Source of the DNA: Agrostemma githago
Lineage: Eukaryota > Streptophyta > Magnoliopsida > Caryophyllales > Caryophyllaceae
DNA: 64,000 nt
Assembly: GCA_958450325.1 (NCBI GenBank)
Contig: OY288247.1
Span: 55,121,701 to 55,185,700, forward strand
Direction of reading: 5' to 3'
Part shown: positions 1 through 13,382 of the stretch, piece after piece
Layout: each line of letters opens with the position of its first letter
Numbering within the stretch: the first letter of the stretch is position 1
Position numbers and translations under genes: made by a program
Notes under the pieces: generated by a model
The model's input: the letters and a program-made list of their open reading frames with translations, nothing else
Told to the model about the DNA's origin: nothing
Databases searched by the model: none

Positions 1-16
1 GGTCGAGTACACGGCC

Positions 17-122
17 ACTCGACCGAGTCATTGTGAGACTCGACCGAGTGGGTGTCGTGACAGACTTTCTGGTTCGATTTTGGGGTGCCACTCGACCGAG
101 TGGGTTAGGCACTCGGTCGAGT
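17..122. repeat. Palindrome cluster, downstream part of Tat LTR
   Basis: Four 12-bp palindromes of the ACTCG(A/G)(C/T)CGAGT type lie at 17-28, 38-49, 90-101 and 111-122. Members of each pair are 21 bp apart and the pairs are 73 bp apart. Confidence 0.9.
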
Positions 123-1178
123 GCCCCCTGTACGAATTGTAATTCGTTTGCAAATTGAAAATTGATTTCGAAATTGCTTTTGATTTTTGAGAGTTTGACG
201 ATTTGGCCGTATCAGACGTAAATATTGCACAATTCACGCTCGACTTGGTTTTTTATAAATCGCAACTTTTATCGGACCGAATATAAATATTGTTGAATTT
301 ATACTCGATTCTAAATTTGAATACTCGTTGTATCCCATATTCGATTATTTGAATCGATATGGAATATTAGAGTGAAATAGAAAATAAATAAATTGATTTT
401 AGTCGTTTTGAATTAATTATCGCGATATGAACAAATCACATTAATTAATTCATATGACTTGATTACTAGATTCGATATCCAATTATGGGATTAGTATCGA
501 ATCTGAAATCGACGCTTTATTTGAATACATAAAAAAACTTGATTCCCTCGACTTCTCCGACATCGGAATAAATCCCTAGGGATTGTGATGTCGGGTCCGT
601 GTCAACGGGTTTCGACCCTTATAGAAATACAATGTTTGCTTTTGAGAAATCGATGAGATATGCGAACAATAACAATAATGGTATAACGATATGAAAACTA
701 TTGTTGAAGTTGACCTATCTCAATAATCGAGTAATCGGGATATCGGAACAAGCGACCGTCAACTCGTGTGCAGTACACTTGTATATTCGGATTTCCTTAT
801 TCCAATATCACTCATACTCGACACAAATTGATAGGTATTTTAGTGCTTTGATACTAGTATTATACTATCGATGTTAATGATGCGATAATACCAATAAAAA
901 TAAAAAACGACCCATATGAAGATGGCGATACGACGCGTGAAGGAGGAAGAGAAGAAACGGGGTTTTGACACCCTCAACCTACATGTTCTTGTCTCGGCGC
1001 GGACTCGTAACCGTGGCTATGACACAAGAGTCTTCGAGGTTTATGGAGGTCGAGTTATGGTGGCTCGGGTTTGATGAATCCTAAAGCTAGTTTAGGGTTT
1101 TCTTAGGGTGTGCTAGGGTTGAATTTGAGGTGGTAAAAGTTCTGAAAAGGTGTCTTGAAGTGTGTGCAAAGGATTGCT

Positions 1179-1186
1179 TATATAGG
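1179..1186 (-). promoter_or_regulatory. TATA box of Tat LTR (minus strand)
   Basis: A TATATA core in the context cttatatagg matches the position and context of the TATA motif in the other Tat LTRs. On the minus strand it lies just downstream of the second palindrome cluster. Confidence 0.6.
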
Positions 1187-1212
1187 AAAAGCTAGGGCTT
1201 CGGTTTAGGGTT

Positions 1213-1315
1213 ACTCGACCGAGTAGGTAGCTGACTCGGTCGAGTGGGCTTGTGCGTCAGCCGTCGGGCTTGAATAAGGGCCTACTCGACCGAGTGGGTG
1301 TGGCACTCGATCGAG
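1213..1315. repeat. Palindrome cluster upstream of LTR TATA box
   Basis: Palindromes lie at 1213-1224, 1234-1245, 1284-1295 and 1304-1315. The pairs are 21 and 20 bp apart internally and 71 bp from each other, immediately upstream (minus strand) of the TATA motif. Confidence 0.9.
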
Positions 1316-1705
1316 TGGCCCAGCTGGGTCGCGCGGGTCACTCGCTTGGACCTTGACCAATGGATATTTGATGAGTTTGAGTTTGAATTGGGCCTTTGAT
1401 GTTTGAGGGGTTGTTTTGTGTGTCTCGGAAACAACTTTGACCAGGATTGACCCAATCGTGAAAAGTCGGTTTTAATTCCGGTGTCGGTTTCGGCCCAAAT
1501 TAGCCTTATTTTATTGGAAACGGCCCGCTGGGCCTGGATTTAAGGTTGATTTTGTGAAATTTGTACTCCGTAAGTGTGTTAGCCAGCGATTAATGGATTT
1601 GAGCCCGTATCCGAGCGCATAGAAGCATGTTAGCGTCCGATCATCATTGGGTGTTTTTTGGGAAACTACCATAGACACCTGGCAGTCAAAATGCGGGTGT
1701 CTACA

Positions 1706-4087
1706 CTATATTATGATAACATGCTGACACGTTGTATCGTTAACAAGTTCGAATTCACATGCCTACATACGTGCGAGAAAAACACGTGGGAAAGTAATAT
1801 AACTATTACGGCAAAATGGTAATACAATTGGACACTATTGAATGACCATGTTAATAACCGCAGCTTAGACAGATGACAGATGACATTCATTCCTCATGAC
1901 TCCAACAATTGATCAAGTAGTTCATCAGGTCTTAGGGCTGCATAACATTTGATTTAGACATTAGCATGTGACTTAAAATAAGAACCACTCCACCGACATC
2001 ATAAAACATTCATTTATCTGAGCATATGTACTCAATGACAGGTCACTTAAGGACGAAAGCTCATCACGTTTGAACGAAGACAATTATGACCAACATTTGG
2101 TTGGTTTACCAATGACAAAGATATCGAAATTCTTTACATATATTACGACCAAAACTCGAAATTGACGTCTTCTTCACTTAGATGCAGATATTATATATAC
2201 TCTGTCTGTAGTTTAAAGACTCGATGTTTCTTAACTTCTCAATGAAACGATCCCACCTAATGGATACACGTATCGATGTTCTTTATCACATAAGCAACTT
2301 ATGACCATGATAAATTTATTTGACATTAACACATCTGGTCTGCAAGATCCACGTTAAAACAATGCAACATGCACCAACACGATATCTCGTGACTCGACTT
2401 TACCCCCAATTCAACATTAGCATATATGTTTGACTCCATTACATCATACAATAAGGTACACACTTTTACCTCAGTGCATCCACTTGAACAAGGCAAAACA
2501 ATTATTCGTTTTAGTGACTTTAAACACGTTTTCATAAAATTGCAGTCATGGTGGAAAATCATAGTTAAATCATTATAATTAGAGATAGTGTTGAACCAAC
2601 GAGCTCATATTCTCAAGACAGTAATATAGGACTTTCAAGTTCAAATCATTTTCAGATTATAAACGAGACAGTGATTTATAAACTCATTTTCATTAACCGA
2701 CACAATTTGACCTTGAAAAAAAAATCGCTTTATAAAACGAGTTTCAATATACAAACTCTTCAAAGTGAGCAAAATCAAGTTCCATCATTATACAGACTCT
2801 TCAAAGTGACATAGTAAAAGTTCCAAATGATGATTCAATCTCTTCGTAAGGTTTATAATGAGAAACTTGACTACGAGCGAATTCACAGACACGTATGAGC
2901 CATGTTCACGATTAATTTATTCATACTGAATAACTTGGAATTAAATCACAAAATTTTATAGTGACCAGTCTTAAAATAAGCATGAGTATATTTTCAAACT
3001 TTTGTAAATAGGCACTCTAAACATTTCAAACAATTCGTTAAACATATTGTTCATGTTAACGAAGCTGTGGTACATTGTTTTTACATTATCTCGACATGTT
3101 TAACCTGATTGTTTGTTTAGACCATCAAAACAGGACTCCATAAGATGATAATGACTCAATAAATATCATATTAACAAGAGAGCACATATGTAAACTTGAA
3201 ATGAAACTCAAATATGAAGTAAAGGAATGAAATAAGGACACATTAGCTCAAAGCAAATTCGAAATATTTACATATTGTCTGACTATCATTTTCATTACTC
3301 ATACTTTATTAGCATATGACAAACTTGATGAACACATTACGACCCATTATACTTCAACTATAAATCCTCATTAGGTAAAGTGAAGGGAGCTAGTACGTTA
3401 TATCGTTAAGAAAGCATATAATACACGAAACAGAGCACAGTTATCCCTGTACTTTTGACAAACATTCCTATTAACTCACACTTAAACCACGTAAGTTATT
3501 AACCAATAAGATACTACGATATCCAAACCATCGCCAGTCGTCAACCTCATCCAAGTAACATGAAAACCGCACTAGTATACTACATCGACAAGACGGACAC
3601 AGCCTGCCACTAATACGACACTTTTACGTACAAACATCGTGACACTGTGTCTAACATTATTACCAACCTGGCTATGACCTTTCTCCCAGAAAGGATGATC
3701 GAATCCTAATTCGACCTTACGTACTTTAAGATATAGCTCATATGGCGTCGTACCAACTACAATCCCATACTAATAAACTACGTACTATACACACATCGTC
3801 TTATGTTACTGAAAACATCAGATCACATGAATAAAACAGTGCAATCAGTTATCATAAGCAGTCATCACAAGACATTCATAGCATCACAACGTATCCCATC
3901 CTAATATATACCCATCACATTCTCACACGCAGTTACCGGGTCAAGAACAGGAGGGCCGGAGTTGGTACAAGGACGTCTCCTCGACCTGGTTTCAAAGGGG
4001 GCTCCTGATGGCCTATCACCGGAGTTCATTTTATTTTCCTAGGTTCATTTATTTTAGGCTCCAACATCGTTCGCTCTGATACCACTT
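1706..4087 (-). mobile_element. Family C LTR element, internal region (non-coding)
   Basis: AT-rich sequence with no long reading frame and no recognisable Gag or Pol motif. It is assigned to family C because the primer-binding-site complement abuts the LTR at 4088, which makes this the sequence just inside the element's 5' LTR on the minus strand. It is interrupted at 1705 by a Tat LTR and continues out of the window. It could be a non-autonomous element or the leader of a longer one; the window cannot decide. Confidence 0.55.
4073..4084 (-). promoter_or_regulatory. Primer binding site, family C (initiator-Met tRNA type)
   Basis: The complement reads TGGTATCAGAGC, the classic plant primer binding site matching the 3' end of initiator-Met tRNA. 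It is 3 bp from the LTR edge at 4088. This fixes the element on the minus strand. Confidence 0.85.
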
Positions 4088-4623
4088 TGTAACACCCCCA
4101 TTTACGTAGGAGCCTTACCAGACATTCCCAAGTAAATAAGGACGTTACCATCTCGGTTCCCCGAGGTAGTAGCTCATTACAATACAATATGGAATGCCAA
4201 ACCGGCCACATGATTTAAACATTACAACTCATTAACTATTACAACTCTGGTAATACAACGGAAGCTACACCTTCTATAAAACGGAATGTCCATGCATTCA
4301 TCCGTACTACGTCTGGACTCACAAGTCGTGCACACCCTAATCCCGTACATGTATCCCAGCATCCAAACACATCATAATATACATAACCTGCATTAGAGAC
4401 TGCTCCCCAATTGATAAGAAATATCAATCGGATCATCACAGATACGTCAGACATACACACCAGGTCAGTTTACGATAACATAAATAACATTAGTACAACC
4501 AACATCACAAACATCAGTATCAGTATTATCATCATCATCATTCCGATTATCTATCGTGACCGCAGTCACGCCCCGTCAGTCCGAGTGTGCACACCCCTTC
4601 TAGGCTCTCCTAGCTAGCTTCTC

Positions 4624-4697
4624 TCAATCGGCACACAGCCGCAATTTCAATAGGCACACAGCCGTAATATCAATAGGCACACAGCCAAAATCTCAAT
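4624..4697. repeat. 23-bp tandem repeat, three copies
   Basis: The word ggcacacagcc recurs at 4630, 4653 and 4676 with a period of 23 bp inside the family C LTR. Confidence 0.85.
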
Positions 4698-5508
4698 ATC
4701 ATTATTATGCCATTACATATCGTACATACAACGTAAACTGAGTAAGGATAACCTTACCTAGTTAGTAGGTCACCACCGCATCGTTAGTACAATTCACCAC
4801 AGAGATTCTAGTAGTCCGATCCTCCTAAAGTATTATATATAAATTAATATCCTCGAACCTAACGTAATTAGATTATAAAAGACCCGACACCAACTTAACT
4901 AGATTATAAGATGAGACCGACCCGACTGACTAAACTATAACATAAGACCAAAGATGGCAGCAATAGTCACGACGACACAACCGTTCACTAAGGTAGCAAA
5001 ACAATTCAGTGGCAGCCATAATAGTACCACGACGGCATCCCAGACATAAGACTATAATGATGACAACAATCCACGTACGATGGCACCACAACAGGACATA
5101 GGCAACAGTCGTACGATGCGGACAACAATAACCCATCCCCACACAACCACAACACGACACCACCTTAACACCGACACAACCCTATACTGATCGTGGCACT
5201 TCTAAATGACATTGAAGTATAAATTAATGACGCTGAAACGGAAATTACTACGTAGACATACCTATACTGCTCGCACGGTCGTGATCACACTCAATCGACG
5301 CCCGATTCGATTCCCGGAGTTCCCCCCCTTCCGTCCTAGTGCTTGACGTGATTGTGAGAGTTATTATCGAGGATATGCAAGGGTCTGGTCATGGGTTGCA
5401 ACAGTATAACCGAAAAGGGGAAAAAGCAACGGCTGAGGGCTGCGTGAATATATATAAGAAGGTGGGAGAATTTGATAACCTATTCCACATGCTGCTTGAC
5501 AATTACTT

Positions 5509-5595
5509 ATCATTATTATCATTATTATATTATTATTATTATAATTATAATTATAATTATTATTATTATTATTATTATTATTATCATCATTGTTA
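5509..5595. repeat. ATT/ATA microsatellite
   Basis: Long interrupted run of TTA/ATT trinucleotides with a few AATTAT variants, ending in atcatcat. On the plus strand it translates to a poly-Tyr stretch that is not a gene. Confidence 0.95.
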
Positions 5596-5716
5596 TTGCG
5601 GGTTTAAACGAATTGGCCTCAGAAACGGGTTCAGTCTGATAATTACATAGAACGGGACAATCAGGTCTACCTGGCTTGACTTGGGTTTGACTTCTATACA
5701 AATTACGGGTATTACA

Positions 5717-8120
5717 ACTTTAGTAAATGATAGAGATTTATAAAACTAGTACTTTTGGCCTTAACGATATTAATTATCAAAGTGAGAGCATTTAAGTTTA
5801 TGAAATTATTAAAATATCTTGCAAGTGTTGATAAAATGATTAAAAATGTCTTAAACATTTTAATACTACTAATCAGGATGTTTTAAAATTTTATGAAACT
5901 AAAATTCCCTAATTATTATTAGTTTCGACTATACGATTATAAATAGGGTTTTACGGCAAATGTCCAGTTAAATATTTTAACGTCTTTTATTTAATTAAAT
6001 CAGTGAATATATTTAGAGTATCTTGAGGGGTGATTTAACTTTTAAAGTTTCAGATTTAAATATTTTTAAAATGGATGGAAAAATAATTCTTTTAGGTGAA
6101 ACGGATCGTTATATCGATGAATCGTAATTTTGTCCTAAAATCAATACTTATCAATTAAAGACTCTAATAAATAGTACAAAAATTTCATAAAATAGCTAAA
6201 ATATATTTATGGACATTCTTTCCAGAAAAGAAAATTTTCTAGAATCCTAAAACTCGGTTTTTAAAGCGTTTTCCCGTTAATCGTCTAATCTTGGCAATAA
6301 CGATTAATAAATATAGTAATTACCAAACGATTTACGTATAAATATCCAAAATTATTATTAAACTTAAAATCATGACTTTCCAGATCTACCATTTTTCTAT
6401 ATTTCCAAAATTTCCTGATTTAATAAATCCCGTCAAAACCGTCTTGAAAACCCGTTTTCACAATTAACGATTCCATTCATAAAACTTATCGTTCCTAACA
6501 TTTTATTAAAGCACTAAAAATCATAAAATTACATTTTATTATGAAATCATCAGAATCATATTTTTTTCCAGATTTAAACAAAAGACCAGAAATCGAGAAC
6601 CTAAATGACAAACACGGTTTTAACGATAAACGATGATTTAAAGTTATTAATTAATTCATCCACTTAACAATTCTTAAAATTTATGAAATTATTCATAAAA
6701 TTCTATTTCATCAGAAATTTTCACCACGTCAAAAATCAGATTAAAATAAAATGTTTAAGTACTAGAACTAAAAGTTGGCTTTTAATCGTTTTTGTCCGTA
6801 AACGGTAATAATTCAATAATCGATAACTAAAATATCAGAAAAATACTAAATTATTAAAAATCATCAAAAACATTATTTTTACAGAATATAAACACATATT
6901 ACATGTTTAGGCCGAATATTACGATTTTACAAATTAATACGACGATTTAATCGTTAATCTCGTAAAAGCGATAAAAATACCGAAACATGCAAATTTCAAC
7001 TTTTTTTTTTAAATTTCCAGATTATAAGACATATACATTGTCACAAAAATGAAATATAAAAATTATACATGCAAATACACATTTAAAATCATGAAATACC
7101 GAGTAACAACGACGTTACCTCTAATCCAAGTCGGAATCAACAATATAATCGTCGGCCTCGGGATCGTCCACAAATCCTACCAAACACAAAAATCGTGGCA
7201 GAAAAATACCATGAGAAAAACTCACAAAATCAAGGTAAATAACCATCGAAAACAACATCGTTTATTATCTTAACGAGAGAATCGGAAAAAGGACGAATTT
7301 GACGATGAATTTGAGATGATTAAGACTCGAATTGAAGCAAAAATAATTCTAGAGAGAGAGGGAGTGCCACGGCCAAATGAGGGAGGAAGAAGGATTTTTT
7401 TTAAACTTTTGATAAATGAAAAAAATGATGTAACGAAATGGATGGTTTCCTAGTTTTAAATGGGATTAAAGATTGATGAAATCAAGGTGAGAAAAGAGTG
7501 AGGGGAGCCGGCCAACATAAGTGAGGGAGGAGTATGAATAGTTGATAATAATGCACCAAATAAATGAAAGAAAATAATCTGAGGTTTACGGTTTAACGTG
7601 ATAAAGTAAAACGTAGTAAAATTGTGACAAGAAGCTTTGTCGGTCCAAAATATGGGGAAAATGTCTCAAAAGATTTGTAAGTTGATAAAAAGTGTAATCG
7701 TCAAATAGTTAAAGGCATTTCAAAGTAATTCGAGTAAACCTCGCGTAAGACAACAATTATTCGCGAAACTTCGTATTAAAAACATAAATGGCTAAATTTT
7801 CGTAAATAAAAATATTTACTAGTTGAAAATATTATATAAATGTATTTAAACATTTTTAAGAAAAGGAATAACTTAAATCCGAGGTTAAAAACGTCAATTC
7901 GAAGAGAAATAGAATTCCTCGCGGAAAATTAATTAGTTTACGAAGAAAATCAAATAAATAGATTTAAAAGAATTAAAATCTTTTTTTAAAAAAAATAACA
8001 TTAAACTCAAAATTGAAAATAAGCTTGGAAAGATGATGAAACATAAGGCCAAAATTTGACAGAGTTATGACGAAGTCATAACGGAAAGGACAAAATGCAA
8101 GGAAAATAGCGGGTGTTACA
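5717..8120 (-). mobile_element. Family B LTR copy L1 (partial)
   Basis: Matches L2, L3 and L4 from about 1.08 kb into the LTR to its end at GCGGGTGTTACA (8120). The missing first part is explained by family C insertion at 5716/5717. On the minus strand this is the 3' LTR of the unit whose internal region is Int1. It contains the conserved dyad at 8064-8082. No coding sequence is visible. Confidence 0.85.
8064..8082. promoter_or_regulatory. Conserved dyad near family B LTR start (L1)
   Basis: Perfect 8-bp arms gttatgac/gtcataac with a 3-bp spacer. Present in L1-L4 and in the inverted solo LTR, about 40 bp inside the minus-strand LTR start. The TGAC...GTCA core is reminiscent of bZIP sites; function is inferred only. 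Confidence 0.5.
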
Positions 8121-11119
8121 ATCCTTCCCACTAAAAGAACGTTTCGTCCTCGAAACTAAGATTAAGCAGAAAGGAACTCGAGGTTTACGTTACTCGAAGA
8201 GATGAAAATACCTATTCCGCATAAAAACAATTTTGATTTTAAAATAAAATTTTACAACTTTTAAAGTGATACGAAATCGAATACAAATATTTATTCCAAG
8301 AGGATTAAAATATTTTAAATTAATGAAATCATAAAGTAAAGTTATTTGATAAAATATCGACGTCAAATAACATTGTAAACGAACTCGAAGAAAATTGGGT
8401 AACCAAACATTTTCAAAACAAAAGTAAAACAATTTTTGCTTAAGAGATTCGATAATAATTCTTTTTATGATGAAACAAAATTTTGTTTGGAGAAATCAAA
8501 ATTTGTAGTTAGTAAAAATCAAACTAGTCGTCAAACATTTTCAATAACAGATTCAAAAGTCCACCAGCAATAAAGTGAAACTAATTCCAAATTGTTAAAA
8601 TTTTGGAAATGTTATCAAAGTAATTATGAAAGTTTTCAAAAATATTATCAAACATGAACATTCAAAATAATTTTGACAATGTTAAAACGCTTTACATAAT
8701 AATCCTATAAAAATTGAAGTATTTGGAAATATGAAAGTCTTCATAATATTTTGATCGCTAAAAACATCAAAAATTGAAATAATTTCGAAATAATGTAAAA
8801 ATAAATTATTAAGGCATTTTGAAACAGATCTGAATATAAATATCAACCAAAGATAAAACAAAAGTGAAGTATAAGGTTTTTAAATTATAATTAAAAAATG
8901 TTAAATTTCACGATAACCCAAAATGTTAAATTGTTCAAAGTTTTTACAAAATAGGGAGTTTTAAAATTTGAAATTATGCTTCAAAATGTTAGAATTTCAT
9001 GAAAATCAAAAATTTGTAGATTAGTCAAACTTTTCATAACACAAGTTTGGGGAAAATAATAAATGGATAAATAGAGTTAAAGTCAACGATAAATCGAAAC
9101 AAAAGTTTTTAAACCCGATAAAGAAGTCGAAAGGGATTGGCTGATGAAGAAGAAGCGGGATTCAAGAGAAGCTAAGGGAGGACGAATTTGATAGCCAAAT
9201 AGAAATCTCAAGGATTGAAGAATAAATTAACCATCTCGAGATTCTCGGTACGACTCCCACAACACGGGTCCCCAATTTCCATCAAATAACGTTAAATCCA
9301 ATATTAGGCACTAGGTGGTACTACTCGGTCACAATCTTCAAAAATGTCTTATGTGACTATCCAATCGTTCAAGCAACACGATACTAATCCACAAATACTT
9401 TAGAATCAAATTCATAACTAAGATTCCAACGGTTAACAAAACATACCCAAATCCTTGATCGATAAGGCTCCTAATTTCAAACTCATAAGGTTTGAACTCG
9501 AGGTATGCTCCAAATTTCTCGAGGTAAGGAACACTAAACAAGGTCCACCAATATAACAATGCTCGGGCACAGAATCCTCAAAATTATTACCAACATGTTT
9601 ATAATGCCACAAGTAAAGAAGTTGGGGAAAGTATAACAAATCCTCAAACACGCTCAAACCTATAGGTAATTAAGCAAACACTCACATCTTCAAACACGTC
9701 ATAGGGCTAAGGTTTCTGAAAATTCCACCAAATTTCATATTGTATCAGCGAAACCACCAAAATATTTTAACTCAGCGAAGCCACAATCTCGTTGGTCTAA
9801 GGTTATAACAGTCCCAATAAGATGATCCGTGTTATAGTATTCCTCAAAACAGCACAATAAAACGAAACTGTGATTGTGCAAGATAGTTCTCTTCTCCAGG
9901 GACAACAACAATTTATCCCAGTTAGATCACTCAACTCCAAAGTTCATAGGTTACAACCTTAAACGACGATCAACGATCTAATCCTTAAGAAATACGGGTA
10001 ATCTATGTCAACCAAAATTTCTAACGACATTAATGAAAACCTTTAATGGTACCATAACACTCTGGCTAACACCTTAAACAATACTCTATGATCCAAAATA
10101 TTTGCGATGCATCCATTAAATAAGCATTAGGTAAGAATCCAAAGTTGTAATATTATCAATTACACTTAGTTTGGTTCTAGGTTAGGTACTAGGTATCCAT
10201 CAAATATGACATACTCTTACTACTCCCAAATATATCCAACTCTAAGTACCCCAAAATAATCAAGGCAATCTATAACCCAAGGTTCAGTGTCTAAAGTATC
10301 ATCCTAATTCCATCAAGCTAACATTTTGCTATTCAAATTAATCCTCAAGAATTTCTTACTTGCTTAGAAGGTAGGGCAGACTCAAAATCCTCAAACCAGG
10401 TAACAAGGGTTTACCAAACTTCAAACATCCATAACTTTTCACGGGGTTCACTGAGGCGAAAATTGGTCAAACCAAAGAATCTCAAGAGGAAAGATGGTAA
10501 AGTAGGAGAATTAATCGAAGAATTATCACAAGAGTGAAGACGAGAGTTTATAAGAGAAGAGTTAGAAGAAGTAGAGGAAGGAAGGGAGAAATCGATGATC
10601 CTATAATACTAAGTTCTAGAATAAGAGGAAAATCTTCGGGCCTCCAGAATTCACGAGGGAACTAAAAGGATAACTTTATCTTCTTGTAGAGGAACGAGCA
10701 CACAAGTCTTGGGTCGCTCCATCTGGATCTACTACTGCAAGGTCACGGAACAGGGATTTACTCTTGATAATCTAACCTGTAGCTTGAGCAAACTAAACCG
10801 GAGCTGAAAAGTCACCATCGACATCTTTCTTGGAGCACCAAGTTGTCCACTCGAGTCAGCATGCGTTGAGAGTGCTAAGCAGGTCTTCTCCCGATCTGGA
10901 GCAGCATATCAGCATCTTGTTCTTTCATCTTCTTCTCGATAAAAGAAACAAATATTCAATGCTAGTCATTGAGTTACAAGCACAAATAATCCTAACAGTT
11001 AAGTCCTTATTTGTTTCTACCCATTTCTAATAATATTTTTGTTTACTGTTTGAATAATTTAGTGGTATTTTCCTTAATTTCAGGTTAAGCGTTGGGTGCA
11101 GTGATGCTCTGATACCAAC
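8121..11119 (-). mobile_element. Family B internal region Int1 (non-coding, 2999 bp)
   Basis: Bounded by an LTR end at 8120 and an LTR start (TGTAATCCCC) at 11120. On the minus strand it begins with the primer site at 11117-11106 and ends with a purine-rich tract (agtgggaaggat) against the LTR. No protease, RT, RNase H or integrase motif is seen on either strand. Small frames (9338-9559 and 9433-9657 minus, 10830-11030 plus) recur in the sister copies, but this follows from duplication of the whole unit. It behaves like a large non-autonomous retrotransposon derivative (LARD-like); its autonomous partner is not in the window. Confidence 0.75.
11106..11117 (-). promoter_or_regulatory. Primer binding site of Int1/L2
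   Basis: Complement reads TGGTATCAGAGC, 2 bp from the LTR edge at 11120. The same site lies at 27377-27388. It is mutated at 51744-51755 (gatatca) and 60613-60624 (gattaca). Confidence 0.85.
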
Positions 11120-13382
11120 TGTAATCCCCTAACAAAATCTAACGCGATACAGTGGCGGAAACACTGTAGAGTCGGGATTAAAACACACTGTAACTATGTC
11201 TTCAAAATTAAAATGGTAAAGTGAAACAATAGGCCATGAATAAAAATGGCCAGAATTTAAAACAATCCATTAAAGGGGTCTGAACAATCCATAAGACAAA
11301 ATTATTAAATTAAACAAGCAGGATCCACACTGCTCGCTAGCCCACACCCGGAAACACGTATATCTGTCATGTTAACACATAACAGACACAATCAGTGGGG
11401 AGCAACATCAACGTTCTCTCAGCCATATAAAAGGATTTTAAAACTGTAATTACTACTATAGAAAAATAGTAAAAATAAAAAAAAGTAAAACATTATAATG
11501 AAAATAAGCTTTTAGTGAAAAACATCACGTAAGGAAACATTATAATAAAAATGAGTTTTTCGAAGAAAACATAAAATATTTGCCAACCTGCAAACCAAAT
11601 CATATCGATAATAATAAAAATATTCAAAATGGCGTTATGGACAGGATTAGTGTAGATGGCTAGACTTTCACTATGTGAATACTAAAACTAGGTTCGAGAA
11701 CTTAGTTCAAACAAATCAAACTTCGATCTCTAACTAGGCTACTCAACCATAATGGAACGGTAACTTATAAATGTGTGGCCCCAGTTTAAGACAATGCACA
11801 CCCCTCCTGGGATTACCTGTCACCCAGTTCAACATATGACGGCTACTTACTGCGAGGCCTAAGCTTAAGGTCCAAATGTACACAACTCCCGGGATACCTG
11901 TCACCCGGTTCAACAACCAATATATCGATTCCTGATACACTAGCCTTATAGTTGATGGCAAAAACGTAGACCCTAGAATATATTACTATAACCTCACACT
12001 TGTCCTTATTCCATAACTCCAAAACAAAGCCATTATCGATATTCAAAAGATATAATCATTATAAACAATAAGAGAACAAAAGAAAAAAGGATCACTTTCC
12101 AAAAGAGGAAACCTTCTATTTTAGGAAACTTCTATTTTTAGAAACTTTACTAAAATAGCATCATATCAAAATAGTGAAAATATTAATTTATACTAGTACA
12201 ACACTTTAGTAAACGATATAGATTTATAAAACTAGTACTTTCGGCCTTAACGATATTAATTATCAAAGTGAGAGCATTTAGGTTTATAAAATGATTAAAA
12301 ATGTCTTAAACATTTTAATACTACTAATCAAGATGTTTTAAAATTTTACGAAACTAAAATTCCCTAATTATTATTAGTTTCGACTATACGATTATAAATA
12401 GGGTTTTACGACAAATGTCCATTTAAATATTTTAACGTCTTTTATTTAATTAAATCAGTGAATATATTTAGAGTATCTTAAGGGTGATTTAACTCTTAAA
12501 GTTTCAGATTTAAATATTTTCAAAATGGCTGTAAAAATATTTCTTTTAGGTGAAACAGATCGTTATATCGATGAATCGTAATTTTGTCCAAAAATCAATA
12601 CTTATCATTAAAAACTCTAATAAATAGTACCAAAATTACGTAAAATAGCTAAAATATATTTATGGACATTCTTTCCCGAAAAGAAAATTTTCCAGAATCC
12701 TAAAACTCGGTTTTTTAAGCGTTTTCCCGTTAATTGTCTAATCTTGGCAATAACGATTAATAAAAATAGTAATTACCAAACGATTTTCGTATTAATATCC
12801 AAAATTATTATTAAACATAAAAATCATGACTTTCCAGAATCTACCATTTTTCTATATTTCCAAAAATTCCTGATTTAATAAATCCCGTCAAAACCGTCTT
12901 TAAAACCCGTTTTCACAATTAACGATTCCATTAATAAAACTTATCGTTCCTAGCATTTTATTAAAGCACTAAAAATCATAAAATTACATTTTATTATGAA
13001 ATCATCAGAATCATATTTTTTTTCAGATTTAAACAAAAGACCAGAAATCGAGAACCTAAACGACAAACACGGTTTTAACGATAAACGATGATTTAAAGTT
13101 ATTAATTAATTCATCCACTTAACAATTCCTAAATTTTTTGAAATTATTCATAAAATTCTATTTCATCAGAAATTTTCACCACGTCAAAAATCAGATTAAA
13201 ATAAAATGTTTAAGTACTAGAACTAAAAATTGGCTTTTAATCGTTTTTGTCCGTAAACGGTAATAATTCAATAATCGATAACTAAAATATCAGAAAAATA
13301 TTAAATTATTTAAAATCATCAAAAACATTATTTTTACAGAATATAAACATATATTACATGTTTAGGCCGAATATTACGATTT

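Larger units (their letters stand above)
1..1705 (-). mobile_element. Tat/Ogre-type LTR, partial (window edge)
   Basis: The sequence ends in GGGTGTCTACA at 1705 and aligns by eye with the far parts of the LTRs of the complete Tat element at 29309-44904. It carries both palindrome clusters, the minus-strand TATA box and the terminal block. The end beginning TGTGGACA lies before the window. Whether it is a solo LTR or part of a longer element cannot be seen. The flank after it (ctata) is unpaired because the other side is missing. It sits in the internal region of the family C element. Confidence 0.85.
4088..5716 (-). mobile_element. Family C 5' LTR (1629 bp)
   Basis: The edges are TGTAACACCCCC at 4088 and GGGTATTACA at 5716, i.e. 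TG..CA ends with short inverted termini. The primer site follows at 4084. The right edge joins directly to family B LTR sequence (actttagtaaatg), showing insertion into array copy L1. The TGTAACACCC start and initiator-Met primer site are typical of chromovirus (Tekay-like) elements, but no Pol is present to confirm this. It contains a 23-bp tandem repeat and an ATT microsatellite. Small ORFs here (e.g. 4930-5163, 5339-5650) look like chance. Confidence 0.8.

Noticed and set aside
5339..5650. 103-residue ORF with a poly-Tyr tract
   Set aside because: The tract is an ATT microsatellite and the remainder has no protein-like features.
9338..9657. Small minus-strand ORFs recurring at 25598, 47691 and 58991 as a conserved gene
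   Set aside because: Recurrence comes from duplication of whole array units; they overlap each other in different frames, lengths differ between copies and no motif is recognisable.
10830..11030. Plus-strand 66-residue ORF repeated at 51468 and 60325
   Set aside because: It runs antisense to the element next to its primer site; copies are kept only because the DNA is duplicated, and the start differs in one copy.
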